This document shows positions 35,136 to 44,875 of a stretch of 64,000 nt of DNA, piece by piece. Source of the DNA: an uncultured Microscilla sp. Lineage in GTDB: Bacteria > Bacteroidota > Bacteroidia > Cytophagales > Microscillaceae. Every line of letters starts with the position of its first letter. Position 1 is the first letter of the stretch. The position numbers and the translations under genes are program-made. The stretch spans positions 1 through 64,000 of the forward strand of contig NZ_CANLRP010000026.1 in assembly GCF_947493425.1 (NCBI RefSeq). The letters are read 5' to 3'. Below the pieces are notes generated by a model. It did no database searches, had not been told where the DNA came from, and worked only from the letters and a program-made list of their open reading frames with translations.

Positions 35136-36902
35136 ATGCCAGTAAAAGAAAAAGCTACCTCGCAAAGAAAAAAACTCCACTGGAAAATTTACCATCGTTT
35201 GGTTGAGTTTGTAATCCCTTATCAAGCGTATTTTTACCTTTTGCTTTTCCTGGCCATCATCACTGCTGTCTTGCGTCCTTCACAGGCCATTTTAGTACAA
35301 CTGGCGGTAGACAATTACATACTCAAAAATAACTATGCAGGTTTGGTTACCCTATCGTGGTGGATGGTGGCTGTAGTAATGGTGCAAGTATTGCTCACGT
35401 ATGCCCACACCTACTTGGCTGCCTGGTTGGGGCAAACCGTGGTCAGAGACATCAGAATGCACGTATACCGACACTTATTAAGCCTACGCTTGAGGTATTA
35501 TGACCAAACCCCCATTGGCGAACTTATGACCCGCAACATTACCGATGTACAAACACTATCGGGCATTCTTTCGGCAGGCATTGCGGCACTCATTGCCGAT
35601 ATTTTTTTTACCATTACTATTTTTAGCATTATGCTTTATACTCATTGGCAACTTACCCTGGTAAGCATCTCACTGTTGCCTTTGTTTATGTGGAGCTCGT
35701 TTGTGTTTAAAGAGAAAATGAAAGTAGTGGTGACTGAAGTACGAGACATTGTAGCCGAGCTCAATGCTTTTGTTCAGGAACGAATAAGCGGCATGCGCAT
35801 TATTCAACTGTTTGGCGCACAACAAAGCGAACAAGCAAAGTTTCGGGAAGTAAGCCACCGTTTCAAAAAAATATACCTCAAATCAGTTTGGTACGAGTCA
35901 GTATATATGCCCGTTACCGAAGCGCTCACCGCAGGAGGCACTGGCTTGCTGGTGTGGTATGGGGCACGTAGCGTATTGAAGGACGAGATATCGCTGGGAG
36001 TATTGGTCGCTTTTATCATGTATATCCGCATGGTGTTTGGTCCGGTGCGTAACCTTGCCCAACGTCTCAATGTGTTACAAGCGGGGTTGGTAAGCCTGCA
36101 CCATATTTTGGGGATGATAGACGTGCAAGAGAAAATTCCCAATAACGGCACTTACACTCCTCTACAGGTGCAAGGGCACATTAGATTTGACAAGGTATGG
36201 TTTGCCTACCACCAGGAAGAACCTGTACTAAAGGACATCTCATTTGAGGTAAAAGCAGGTGAAACCCTTGCACTGGTAGGTGTTACCGGGGCGGGCAAAT
36301 CATCGGTGATTAATGCGTTGGGCAGATTTTATGAAAAAAGCCGGGGAACAATCACGCTTGACAACATCCCTATAGAGGCTTACCGCCTTGGCTTTTTGCG
36401 GTCGCAAATAGGCATTGTTTTGCAGGACGTATTCTTGTTTGCTCAATCGCTCAGAGACAATATTTTGCTGGGCGCTACCCACATCAGCGAACAAAAATTA
36501 TGGGAAGCTATAGAGATGGTAGGCGCACAAACATTTATTTCCCGTTTTCCGGAAGGGCTCAACTACAATGTGATGGAACGTGGCGCTACGTTATCGGTAG
36601 GACAACGCCAAATGATTGCTTTTATAAGGGCTATGGTATACGACCCACAAATTATTGTGTTGGATGAAGCAACCTCATCGGTAGACTCAGAAACTGAAAG
36701 ATTGATACAAAATGCCACCAAAAAACTGATGAAAGGTCGTACTGCTATCATCATTGCTCATCGCCTGTCTACTATCCAAAAAGCAGACAAAATTATAGTA
36801 CTGGACAAAGGCAGCATACAGGAGCAAGGCACCCATGCCGAATTACTGGCATTGCGGGGGCACTATGCCCAACTACACAAAATGCGACTACAAAGAAAGT
36901 GA
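35136..36902 (+). CDS. MsbA-type ABC exporter (fused membrane and ATPase domains)
   Basis: A 588-residue half-transporter. Residues ~15-320 contain six transmembrane helices of the ABC exporter fold, with coupling segments (YDQTPIGELMTRNITDVQTLS). The ATPase follows: Walker A GVTGAGKS (382-389), Q-loop IGIVLQDVFLF, signature TLSVGQRQ (normally LSGGQ; the second residue is V), Walker B IIVLDEATSSVDSETE and the H-loop IAHRLSTI. No C39 peptidase domain is present. I prefer the ATG at 35136; the ATG at 35079 lies against the end of the inverted-repeat element. It probably exports a lipid or drug; a link to the graspetide cluster is not supported. Confidence 0.88.
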   Translation: MPVKEKATSQRKKLHWKIYHRLVEFVIPYQAYFYLLLFLAIITAVLRPSQAILVQLAVDNYILKNNYAGLVTLSWWMVAVVMVQVLLTYAHTYLAAWLGQTVVRDIRMHVYRHLLSLRLRYYDQTPIGELMTRNITDVQTLSGILSAGIAALIADIFFTITIFSIMLYTHWQLTLVSISLLPLFMWSSFVFKEKMKVVVTEVRDIVAELNAFVQERISGMRIIQLFGAQQSEQAKFREVSHRFKKIYLKSVWYESVYMPVTEALTAGGTGLLVWYGARSVLKDEISLGVLVAFIMYIRMVFGPVRNLAQRLNVLQAGLVSLHHILGMIDVQEKIPNNGTYTPLQVQGHIRFDKVWFAYHQEEPVLKDISFEVKAGETLALVGVTGAGKSSVINALGRFYEKSRGTITLDNIPIEAYRLGFLRSQIGIVLQDVFLFAQSLRDNILLGATHISEQKLWEAIEMVGAQTFISRFPEGLNYNVMERGATLSVGQRQMIAFIRAMVYDPQIIVLDEATSSVDSETERLIQNATKKLMKGRTAIIIAHRLSTIQKADKIIVLDKGSIQEQGTHAELLALRGHYAQLHKMRLQRK

Positions 36903-36979
36903 CTCAGCGTGCTTCGATGTTTACAGGAGGGGTAGCATGTACAGCAAGCCCTCAATCTATATGTTTTATTTGAGGGAAG

Positions 36980-37045
36980 ATGTTACAAGGTAATATTTTT
37001 TACAACTGTTGTCGGTAAATTATACTTTTTTTTGTTTCTTTTGCA
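36980..37045 (+). promoter_or_regulatory. Conserved upstream region of siaC paralogue 1
   Basis: A 66-base stretch that matches 37957-38023 closely, including ATGTTACA, GTAATATTT, TAAATTAT, a T run and a final TTTGCA. It ends 107 bases before the first SiaC start. It was probably copied with the gene and may be its promoter. Confidence 0.5.
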
Positions 37046-37152
37046 TAATACAACCGGCTTCACTTACAAAATATTGTACTTGTACCACAAAACATCATGC
37101 TTATTTTGTATTTGGGTCAAACCTATTTATAAAAACAATATTATATACATTA

Positions 37153-37548
37153 ATGAAAAATTTCTTTATTCCCGAAAATCAGGATACTCCACAAGTATCG
37201 TTTGACGTTGCGACTCAAGTTTTTGAAATCAAAGGAGAGTCTTTTGGTCTGTGCTCAATGGACTTCTACTTGCCTATTATCCAGTGGTTAGATGCCTACA
37301 CCAAACAACACCAAGGCACTCTTACTTTCAACTTTAAGCTGTTGTACTACAATACAGGCAGTTCACAAAGGTTTTATGAAATGATGAAGTTACTGGAACG
37401 CTATCACCAGTCGGGGCGTGGGCAAGTAAAAATAAATTGGTATACCACCTCTGACGAAAGCAGTATCATAGAGGCAGGTGAAGACTTTCAGGCAAGTATC
37501 CAAATACCTTTCGAAATAGTATTGCAAGATGAGGTAACGGTCGCTTGA
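37153..37548 (+). CDS. siaC: SiaC-family (DUF1987) regulatory phosphoprotein, paralogue 1
   Basis: A 131-residue protein of the SiaC family. It begins MKNFFIPENQDTPQVSFD and contains VFEIKGESF, a long helix around DFYLPIIQWLDAYT and LLYYNTGSSQRF. The threonine in the NTGSS motif is residue 68, the position reported as phosphorylated in Pseudomonas SiaC, where kinase SiaB and phosphatase SiaA control binding to the diguanylate cyclase SiaD. None of those partners is nearby. The start at 37153 is set by the family N-terminus; the longer frame to 37009 is not part of the fold. A paralogue follows 600 bases later. Confidence 0.86.
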   Translation: MKNFFIPENQDTPQVSFDVATQVFEIKGESFGLCSMDFYLPIIQWLDAYTKQHQGTLTFNFKLLYYNTGSSQRFYEMMKLLERYHQSGRGQVKINWYTTSDESSIIEAGEDFQASIQIPFEIVLQDEVTVA

Positions 37549-37586
37549 TTTTTTATCTAGTCTTCTATTCATTTATAATATAATTA

Positions 37587-37623
37587 AAAGCCATTGGTCT
37601 ATCGGCCAATGGCTTTACTTTTT
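37587..37623 (+). terminator. Terminator after siaC paralogue 1
   Basis: A perfect 11-bp stem (AAAGCCATTGG with CCAATGGCTTT) followed by ACTTTTTT. Confidence 0.85.
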
Positions 37624-37956
37624 TAGCTAGAGTACTAAATGCCTGACAAAGTAAAGCTGTAGTTAGCTCAATGACGTTATTCCCCTGATTTTACTCAAAA
37701 AACTTACGTAACTATGAATATATCAGCCCTACCGGATAAATTTTAAAGTGCGTCAAAGAACAAAATTCAGCTAAAAAAACAGGACATTCATCGAAAATAT
37801 GAGGTACTGTTGATAAAAAAAGCTTCCGCTTGACCATTTTTTTATTACTCCCCCCTGTTTGCTAAGAAGCCCACTCCATTGCACCCAACTGGGTTTGTAC
37901 CCAAGGTATATAAAAAAGGACAAAACAAAGAAAATGTAGTAAATGGCATAAAAAAG
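37624..37956. other. Intergenic stretch between SiaC paralogues
   Basis: No gene or repeat recognised between the terminator and the second copied upstream region. Confidence 0.4.
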
Positions 37957-38023
37957 ATGTTACAGTGTAATATTTCTTGCATTTGGTACTCGATAAATTA
38001 TTATTTTTTTGATTTCCTTTGCA
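37957..38023 (+). promoter_or_regulatory. Conserved upstream region of siaC paralogue 2
   Basis: The partner of 36980-37045. It ends 136 bases before the second SiaC start, so the shared block, not the leader that follows, is what has been kept. Confidence 0.5.
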
Positions 38024-38159
38024 GAAAAAAAAACGTCTTGTTTCATCAACAAAGCATTGCCAGAAAAATAAGGTTTTGCTTGTTGTCAATGTATTTGCCT
38101 CGAAGTAAAAGATAAATACATTTATTCTATAGACACATTATCAAAGTAAATAACATAAA

Positions 38160-38555
38160 GTGAGAAATTTTTTTATCGCCGAAAAATATGACACCCCCCA
38201 GGTTTCTTTCGATGCCAACACCAAGGTTTTCGAAATTAGCGGAGAGTCATTCAGTGAATATTCAATGGATTTTTATTTACCCATTATTCAATGGATAGAT
38301 ACCTACACCAAACAATACGAAGGCCCCATTACCTTTAATTTTAAGTTATTGTATTACAATACAGGTAGCTCGCAAAGGTTGCTAGAGATCATGCAAATGT
38401 TAGATCAATACCATAACTCTGGAAAGGGGCAAGTAAAAATAAATTGGTACAGTTTACCCGAAGAATACCGCATGATAGAAGCTGGAGAAGACTATCAGGC
38501 TGTGCTGAAAGTTCCTTTTGAAATCATAGAACAGGATTTTCAGGCAAGTACTTAG
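38160..38555 (+). CDS. siaC: SiaC-family (DUF1987) regulatory phosphoprotein, paralogue 2
   Basis: A 131-residue paralogue of the gene at 37153, the same length and alignable without gaps, with T68 again in YYNTGSSQR. It uses a GTG start: the family N-terminus MRNFFIAEKYDTPQVSFD begins exactly at 38160 and no ATG is available nearby. Differences are concentrated in the N-terminal loop and the last 25 residues, as expected if the two bind different partners. Kinase, phosphatase and cyclase partners are not in the window. Confidence 0.85.
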   Translation: MRNFFIAEKYDTPQVSFDANTKVFEISGESFSEYSMDFYLPIIQWIDTYTKQYEGPITFNFKLLYYNTGSSQRLLEIMQMLDQYHNSGKGQVKINWYSLPEEYRMIEAGEDYQAVLKVPFEIIEQDFQAST

Positions 38556-38598
38556 TCACAGGGTTTAAGCGGCACATTTAAATTGTACTGAATAGCCA

Positions 38599-38640
38599 AG
38601 CCAATTACTTATCGTTTTTTGTAAGTAGTTGGCTTTTTTG
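38599..38640 (+). terminator. Terminator after siaC paralogue 2
   Basis: A 12-bp stem with one G-T pair (AGCCAATTACTT with AAGTAGTTGGCT) followed by a run of T. Confidence 0.75.
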
Positions 38641-38782
38641 TTTTTTTCAGATAACCTGCACTCCTTTGGGCAACCAACAAATTACCCTTCAGGCAATAAA
38701 AAAACACTCCCAGCCCTACCCAAGAATCAAATCTTTTTTATATTCAATCTTCTAAAAACCATCAAACGACAAGCATACGCCC

Positions 38783-41674
38783 ATGAGTGATTTGGCAAAG
38801 CAACTGATTAACGAAAATTTAGCCACTAAAAACCCTGTCCTCGACCTGGGCAACTGTGGATTGGATGGCACCGAGCCAGTGTTGAAGCGCCTTGCCGAAT
38901 GTGATCATCTGGAAACGTTGATTTTGAGTAATGAGTGGGTGGGTTTTGGTCACACTCCCCAAAAAAGCAATAACCAGCAAAAAGCCAATGACTTAAAACA
39001 GCTTCCAAAATTTTTGCCTGCCTACTTAAAAGAATTGGTGGCTGGAGGTTATGGTGACTTGTGGGGCATTGATGATTTGCAAACTTTGACTGGTTTAACC
39101 CAATTGCAAGCTTTAAATCTAAGCTCGAATCATATTAGTGATATTAAAGTATTGGCAAACTTTCCTACAATAGAAAAACTGAACCTTAGCCAAAATACCA
39201 TTGCTGACCTCAGCCATTTAGCAGGGCTAGAAGACCTTAAAACATTGAACCTGAACTGGAATCAGGCTTTAGATTTGGATACTTTGCCAAGCTTACCCAA
39301 TTTAACTACTTTATACCTTAACTCTTGTCGATTAACCAATATTCAAGCCTTAAAGCAGTATAAAAAAATAAAGAGTATTTACTTACGTTCCAATCAACTG
39401 ACCAATCTTAGCCCTTTGGCTGGCTTAAGGGCATTGGTGCATTTACGTTTAGATGAGAATCATATAGAAGATTTGAGTCCTTTGGCAAGCCTACAAGCAC
39501 TAGAGGCTTTGTTTCTAAATAAGAACAGGATAGAAGACCTTGCACCCTTGGCGGGTTTAGTCACATTAAGAAAGCTTTATCTGAACGAAAATAAAATCAC
39601 AAGCCTTGATCCTTTGGCAAAGTTGCCAAAGTTAACAATACTTGGTGTGGCAGATAACCAAATTCAAAATGTACGAGCCCTTCATTCTCTGCTTCAGTTA
39701 GATAGATTAGATTTGTCACAAAACCAAATCATGGATGTAAATCCCTTGCACAACTTGACGAAGCTTACCGGCTTAGTGTTGGGGGTAAATCAAATTCAAA
39801 ATATTCGTCCTTTGGCTGGTTTGATTAAGCTAAAAATATTGGTGTTGGCAAACAACCAAATCACCGAACTTCCGGTTCACTTTTTCGATAAATTACATAA
39901 GTTGCTAGTACTTGAGCTTGAAAACAACCCTATCCAAAATATCCCCCAAGAACTTTTTGAAACCTATAATATAGGCATCCAAAAACTCAAAGACTATCTA
40001 CACTCTATTGCCCGCCAAGACGACCAAAGGGAGTTGAACGAAGCCAAGTTGATATTTGTGGGGGTAGGCGAAGTAGGCAAAACCGAACTTGCCGAGGCAA
40101 TGAGTACTCCGGGCTATAGGTTTGTGGGTGGGCGTGCTACTACCAAGGGTATTCAAATAAAGCAATGGAAACCAGAAGGCTGTATCCGGGAAGGCAAACC
40201 TATAGATTTTACGGCAAATATTTGGGACTTTGCCGGGCAGGAAATCAACTATGGTACTCACCAGTTCTTTTTGACCAAAAATTCGGTGTACGTGTTTGTG
40301 TGGGAAACCCGCAAGGGTGAAGACAAATCAGAATTTAACTATTGGCTCAACATTGTGAGCTTGCTCTCTGACAATGCCCCAGTGCTGGTGGTACAAAACA
40401 AGGTAGATGTGTACAAGGGACAGATCAACCAACAAAACTGGCAAAAGGCTTTTCCTAACATTGTCGATTTTCATGAAACTTCGTGTAAAACGGGCGAGGG
40501 CATGGATGCTTTGCGCGAAATGGCAACCAAAGAGCTGCTTAAGCTACCCAATACCCGCGAAATATGGAACAAAGATCGTTTTGCGGTGCGTCAAGCGCTG
40601 GAGGCGATGACGGAGGATTATATTTCACACCGACAATATTTGCGCATAAGCGAAAAACATGGGTTGAGTCGGGAGGCGGCGGGCTTTCTTGCCGAGCAAC
40701 TGCACGATATTGGGGTCATTTTGCATTTTGGCGACGATCTTTCGCTCAAAAATACCGTGGTGCTCAAACCTGAATGGGCAACCGAAGCCGCTTACCGCCT
40801 GCTAGACAGCCAGGTAGTAGCCGAAGGCAAGTTTCACGAGGCACAACTAGATGATATTTGGCAAGATGAACGCTTTGACGATAAACACGCGTTTCTATTA
40901 CGGATTATGGAGCGTTTTGAACTTATTTTTAACCTCGACAATCAGGGCAACTATATAGTACCTGAGCTACTCCCCGCCCAGCAACCGCTCAACTTGCCCG
41001 ATTATACCGTCTTGCAGGCAACTGCACCCCGTTTGCTGCGCTTCGAGTATCATTATAAATTTATGCCCAAAGGCATTATGAGTCGGTTTATTTGCCGTAT
41101 TCACCCCTACATTATCGAACACTTGTTTTGGCGCGATGGTGTGGTGCTACAGATAGAGCAAAGCAGCGCTATAGTCACCCTCAACGATGCCCTTGCCACC
41201 AAACAAATTGCCCTGGAGGTGTGGGGGGTAGATGCCGATAAATTGCTGTATACCATTCGCAGTCATTTCGAGCACATTCATGGCGAGCTCAACCACCCAC
41301 CGCTCGACGAGAAGATTCCTTGTTATTGTGAGGAATGCCAACAGCCCGACCAGCCTGCGCATACTTTTAGAAAAAAATCGCTGGAAAAAAACCTCAAGGC
41401 GGGCATACCCAAACTGGTGTGCGATCACGACTCTGTAGTGTCTATCAAACGCTTGCTCGAAGGTATTTTGGACGTTAACCGCCAGCACATCAAAGAGTTT
41501 CAGCGGTTGATTGACCAAGGTAATCTGGCGGGTTTCTTTGCCAAAATAGATGATTTGGGTATAGAAGATTATCAGGTAGCTGCTTTTCGCAAAAAGTTTA
41601 TCAGCGACCACACAGAGCACAACTTCGACCAACAGTTACAGGTATGGGTCACCAACTTTTTTCGTACTCGATAG
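38783..41674 (+). CDS. LRR-Roc-COR GTPase
   Basis: A 963-residue multidomain protein. About 14 leucine-rich repeats of 22 residues (LTxLxLxxNxIxDLxPLAGL) occupy residues ~85-400. The Roc G domain has P-loop GVGEVGKT (427-434), DFAGQ (482-486), NKVD (539-542) and SCKTG. A COR-like region with helical and beta parts follows to about residue 840. A cysteine pair cluster (CYCEEC, then CDH about 30 residues later) may bind zinc. The last ~75 residues are helical (IKEFQRLIDQGNLAGFF...) and might be a small protein-interaction domain. Roc-COR proteins dimerise and switch with nucleotide state. The bacterial roles are unclear; the gene stands alone, followed by repeats. Confidence 0.9.
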   Translation: MSDLAKQLINENLATKNPVLDLGNCGLDGTEPVLKRLAECDHLETLILSNEWVGFGHTPQKSNNQQKANDLKQLPKFLPAYLKELVAGGYGDLWGIDDLQTLTGLTQLQALNLSSNHISDIKVLANFPTIEKLNLSQNTIADLSHLAGLEDLKTLNLNWNQALDLDTLPSLPNLTTLYLNSCRLTNIQALKQYKKIKSIYLRSNQLTNLSPLAGLRALVHLRLDENHIEDLSPLASLQALEALFLNKNRIEDLAPLAGLVTLRKLYLNENKITSLDPLAKLPKLTILGVADNQIQNVRALHSLLQLDRLDLSQNQIMDVNPLHNLTKLTGLVLGVNQIQNIRPLAGLIKLKILVLANNQITELPVHFFDKLHKLLVLELENNPIQNIPQELFETYNIGIQKLKDYLHSIARQDDQRELNEAKLIFVGVGEVGKTELAEAMSTPGYRFVGGRATTKGIQIKQWKPEGCIREGKPIDFTANIWDFAGQEINYGTHQFFLTKNSVYVFVWETRKGEDKSEFNYWLNIVSLLSDNAPVLVVQNKVDVYKGQINQQNWQKAFPNIVDFHETSCKTGEGMDALREMATKELLKLPNTREIWNKDRFAVRQALEAMTEDYISHRQYLRISEKHGLSREAAGFLAEQLHDIGVILHFGDDLSLKNTVVLKPEWATEAAYRLLDSQVVAEGKFHEAQLDDIWQDERFDDKHAFLLRIMERFELIFNLDNQGNYIVPELLPAQQPLNLPDYTVLQATAPRLLRFEYHYKFMPKGIMSRFICRIHPYIIEHLFWRDGVVLQIEQSSAIVTLNDALATKQIALEVWGVDADKLLYTIRSHFEHIHGELNHPPLDEKIPCYCEECQQPDQPAHTFRKKSLEKNLKAGIPKLVCDHDSVVSIKRLLEGILDVNRQHIKEFQRLIDQGNLAGFFAKIDDLGIEDYQVAAFRKKFISDHTEHNFDQQLQVWVTNFFRTR

Positions 41675-41768
41675 TTAGTAGTCCAATGCTGTTTCCTTAA
41701 CAAAGCCTTTAGCCATTAGCTTTAGCCTGTCTCAGATGGCTCACGCGTTTGTTTTTTTTTAGTCCATA

Positions 41769-41995
41769 GTCGGTAGACCATAGTTTTTAGCCTCGCCTTG
41801 CGCCCATTCGTAATTCGTAATTGAAAAATTCGTAATTTAGTTGGTAGACCATAGTCACTTCAAACCTATTCGTACTTTAGTCCAGAGTCGGGAGTCGGTA
41901 GACCATAGTTACTTCAACCCCATTCGTACTTTAGTCCAGAGTCGGGAGTCGGTAGACCATAGTTACTTCAACCCCATTCGTCATTTAGTCAGTAA
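41769..41995 (+). repeat. Dispersed repeat block with ~53-bp units
   Basis: Units of AGTCCAGAGTCGGGAGTCGG followed by TAGACCATAGTTACTTCAAC and a CCATTCGTACTT end, in two full and several partial copies, with one GCGCCCATTCGTAATT unit in front. It is related to blocks at 28892-29090 and 44876-45027. Confidence 0.8.
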
Positions 41996-41999
41996 CGCC

Positions 42000-42352
42000 T
42001 TGCGCCCATTCGTAATTCGTAATTAATAAGCCTTGCGCCCATTCGTAATTCGTAATTGAAAAATTCGTAATTAATAAGCCTTGCGCCCATTCGTAATTTG
42101 TAATTGACCAATTCGTAATTAATAAGCCTTGCGCCCATTCGTAATTCGTAATTGACTAATTCGTAATTAATAAGCCTTGCGCCCATTCGTAATTCGTAAT
42201 TGAAAAATTCGTAATTAATAAGCTTTGCGCCCATTCGTAATTCATAATTGACCCATTCGTAATTAATAAGCCTTGCGCCCATTCGTAATTCGTAATTGAC
42301 CAATTCGTAATTAATAAGCCTTGCGCCCATTCGTAATTGAAAAATTCGTAAT
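42000..42352 (+). repeat. Tandem array of 48-bp units
   Basis: Eight occurrences of TGCGCCCATTCGTAATT, six in full 48-bp units of the form GCGCCCATTCGTAATTCGTA followed by ATTGAAAAATTCGTAATTAA and TAAGCCTT, differing at a few positions. There are no unique spacers, so this is not a CRISPR array. Because 48 is a multiple of three, several frames stay open across it and give repetitive open frames that are not genes. Confidence 0.9.
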
Positions 42353-42564
42353 CCTCGACCAATGCCCCTTTTACATCCTCCAAAGTAGCTATTTTACCTA
42401 CCAAAGCATCCAGTCATTGTTCAAGTGGTTTTTCATCGGACACAACTGGTTGTCTGTCTGCAAACCAGGTTATTAACAACTTATTAACGTCTTGTCTAAA
42501 CTGCTATCCCGTTATTTATCATCTAGTAATAACTACATGATAAAGGTACCATAAACCAATACCC

Positions 42565-44793
42565 ATGAAAAAACAACTATCAAACTATCAGAGGCTTTGC
42601 CTGCTGGTCTGTTGGCTTTTTGCCTGTACTCTCACCTCTTATGCCAAACCCAACCCTACCCGAAACCAACAAACTTACAAGGTAAACATTGTAAAAACTG
42701 CTGCCAAGATAAAAATCGACGGCAACATCAACGAAGAAGCCTGGAAATCTACCAATGCCGCCCGCAACTTTCTCCGCAAATGGCCTACCGACAAAGGGCA
42801 GGCTGAAGCCCAAACCGAAGTACGACTATTATACGACGATCATTTTTTGTATATCAGTGCAGTATGTTTTATTGACAAAAAACCAGTGATTCAGACGCTT
42901 AGACGAGACGTGGGACATTGGAACAGCGATGGCTTTGCTCTATTGATGGACCCTATGAATCAGCACAGCAACGGTTTTTTGTTTGGGGTAAACGCCGGAG
43001 GTGCCCAAATGGAGGGATTGACCGTGGGTGGGCAAAACTCTATGGAATGGGATGCCAAGTGGTACTCTAGGGTAAAACTGCACCACGACCGTTGGGTGGT
43101 AGAAATGGCCATTCCTTTTAAGTCATTGCGCTATAGCGAAACCATTGATAAGTGGGGGATCAACTTTATAAGAAACGACATGCAGCGCAACGCTTACTCT
43201 ACCTGGGCGCACGTGCCTATTCCTTACGATGGTACCGACTTGGGCTATACAGGTGCTTTGCGTTGGGACTCGCCACCCAAAAAAGTGAAGGGCAATGTAG
43301 TGTTGATTCCTTACATTATTGGGGGTATGTCGGAAGACTTTGAAGAAACCAGTGGATTGGAAAGAAGAGGCAATGCCGGGCTGGACGCCAAAATAGCCAT
43401 TACTTCTAACCTCAACCTTGACCTTACCATTAATCCTGATTTTTCGCAGGTAGATGTAGATCAGCAAGTAACCAATTTGAGCCGTTTTTCGCTGTTTTTT
43501 CCCGAAAGACGCAACTTCTTTTTAGAAAATAGAGACCTGTTTGCTGACTTTGGTACAGGGCGGACGCAACCGTTTTTTTCGCGCAGGGTAGGTCTCAAAG
43601 ATGGTACACCTGTGCCCATTTTGGCAGGGGCACGCTTATCGGGCAACATTACCAAATCTATGCGGGTGGGCATCTTGGACGTGCAGACTCAAGGCAACCA
43701 TGAAGCCGACTCGTTGGGGCAAAACCAGTTTGTGGCCACTGTACAACAACGTGTATGGGGGCGCTCAAGCATCAACGCCATCTTGGTAAACCGACAGGCA
43801 TTTGATGGTACCCAGATGCTTGGCAATGATTTTAATCGGGTAGCCGGAATGGAGTTCAGGTATTTGTCTAATAATGGCGATCTGCGTGGAGCCCTCAGGG
43901 GCTTTAAATCTTTTACACCCGATCAGTTGGATCGAAGCCTCAGTTATGGAGGCTTTGGCGAATATCGTAACCGCAAGTTCAATATAGGGGTGGCTTATGA
44001 ACAACAGCAAGAAAACTTCATTGCCGAGTTAGGTTTTACACCTCGTTTGCAAAACTACGATGTAATAAACGACCGAACCGTAAATATTGGCTTTGACCGC
44101 TGGGCAGTGTGGGGAAGTTATACGATCTTTTCTAAGGGTGGGATCATCAACAATCATCGTTTTAACCATTGGCATGTGCTATATAACCACGATGTAACAG
44201 GGCAGTTCCAGGAGCGTAATATGGGGTTTAATTATCGTCTCAACTTTACCAATAGCAGCAACTTGAACCTCAGCGCACGTTACAACGAGGTGCAACTGCC
44301 CTTTGCCCTTGACCTAATCGGTGGAGATGAATATTTACCTGCCACGTTCTACGCCTTTAGCTGGGGCAGAGCAGAATATAACTCAGACAACCGACAGCCA
44401 TTTTCGGTGAGTACTTTTGTACAATATGGTACTTTTTATAATGGTACCCGTTTGTCTTATGGAGGAGGAATTAACTTTAGGGCGCAGCCTTGGGGCAATT
44501 TTAGAGTAAATGTGAGCCAAAACTACGTAGAGTTGCCCGGTGACTATGGTACAGCAAACCTTACCCTGGTAAGCCCTACTGTAGAAATCTCTTTTTCTAA
44601 TACAATGTTTTGGACAACCTTTTTGCAGTACAATACCCAAGCCGATAATTTCAATATTAACAGTCGCTTTCAATGGCGTTTCCGTCCCATGTCCGACTTA
44701 TTTATTGTATATACCGACAACTATTTTGCCGAGGCTTTTAAGGTTAAAAACCGGGCGTTGGTTATTAAATTGAGCTATTGGTTGAATCTTTAG
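42565..44793 (+). CDS. DUF5916 outer-membrane protein with CBM9-like domain
   Basis: A 742-residue exported protein with a signal peptide (CLLVCWLFACTLTSYA). Residues ~35-240 resemble a family 9 carbohydrate-binding domain (KIDGNINEEAWKST, LYDDHFLYISAVC, WVVEMAIPFKSLRY). From ~250 on comes the DUF5916 region, beginning with LTINPDFSQVDVDQQVTNLSRF and FFPERRNFFLENRDLF and continuing as a beta-barrel of many amphipathic strands that ends in a terminal LSYWLNL. An outer-membrane location is expected. The substrate is unknown. It is flanked on both sides by related repeat blocks. Confidence 0.87.
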   Translation: MKKQLSNYQRLCLLVCWLFACTLTSYAKPNPTRNQQTYKVNIVKTAAKIKIDGNINEEAWKSTNAARNFLRKWPTDKGQAEAQTEVRLLYDDHFLYISAVCFIDKKPVIQTLRRDVGHWNSDGFALLMDPMNQHSNGFLFGVNAGGAQMEGLTVGGQNSMEWDAKWYSRVKLHHDRWVVEMAIPFKSLRYSETIDKWGINFIRNDMQRNAYSTWAHVPIPYDGTDLGYTGALRWDSPPKKVKGNVVLIPYIIGGMSEDFEETSGLERRGNAGLDAKIAITSNLNLDLTINPDFSQVDVDQQVTNLSRFSLFFPERRNFFLENRDLFADFGTGRTQPFFSRRVGLKDGTPVPILAGARLSGNITKSMRVGILDVQTQGNHEADSLGQNQFVATVQQRVWGRSSINAILVNRQAFDGTQMLGNDFNRVAGMEFRYLSNNGDLRGALRGFKSFTPDQLDRSLSYGGFGEYRNRKFNIGVAYEQQQENFIAELGFTPRLQNYDVINDRTVNIGFDRWAVWGSYTIFSKGGIINNHRFNHWHVLYNHDVTGQFQERNMGFNYRLNFTNSSNLNLSARYNEVQLPFALDLIGGDEYLPATFYAFSWGRAEYNSDNRQPFSVSTFVQYGTFYNGTRLSYGGGINFRAQPWGNFRVNVSQNYVELPGDYGTANLTLVSPTVEISFSNTMFWTTFLQYNTQADNFNINSRFQWRFRPMSDLFIVYTDNYFAEAFKVKNRALVIKLSYWLNL

Positions 44794-44875
44794 GCGATAG
44801 TCAATGGTTCAATGGTCGATGGTCAATAGTGTAATGTTGTTTTTGTCAATTTTGCATATATGATAAGTTAGATAA

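Noticed and set aside
35136-36902. ABC exporter as the dedicated graspetide exporter (MdnE)
   Set aside because: It is on the opposite strand, beyond a WG-repeat gene and a MITE-like element, and has no C39 peptidase domain.
41989-42330. 113-residue repetitive open frame (MGARLINYEL-type repeats) on the minus strand
   Set aside because: It is the translation of the 48-bp tandem array, which keeps several frames open because 48 is divisible by three. Copies elsewhere are intergenic.
42000-42352. CRISPR array
   Set aside because: Units are contiguous, with no unique spacers, and no cas genes are nearby.
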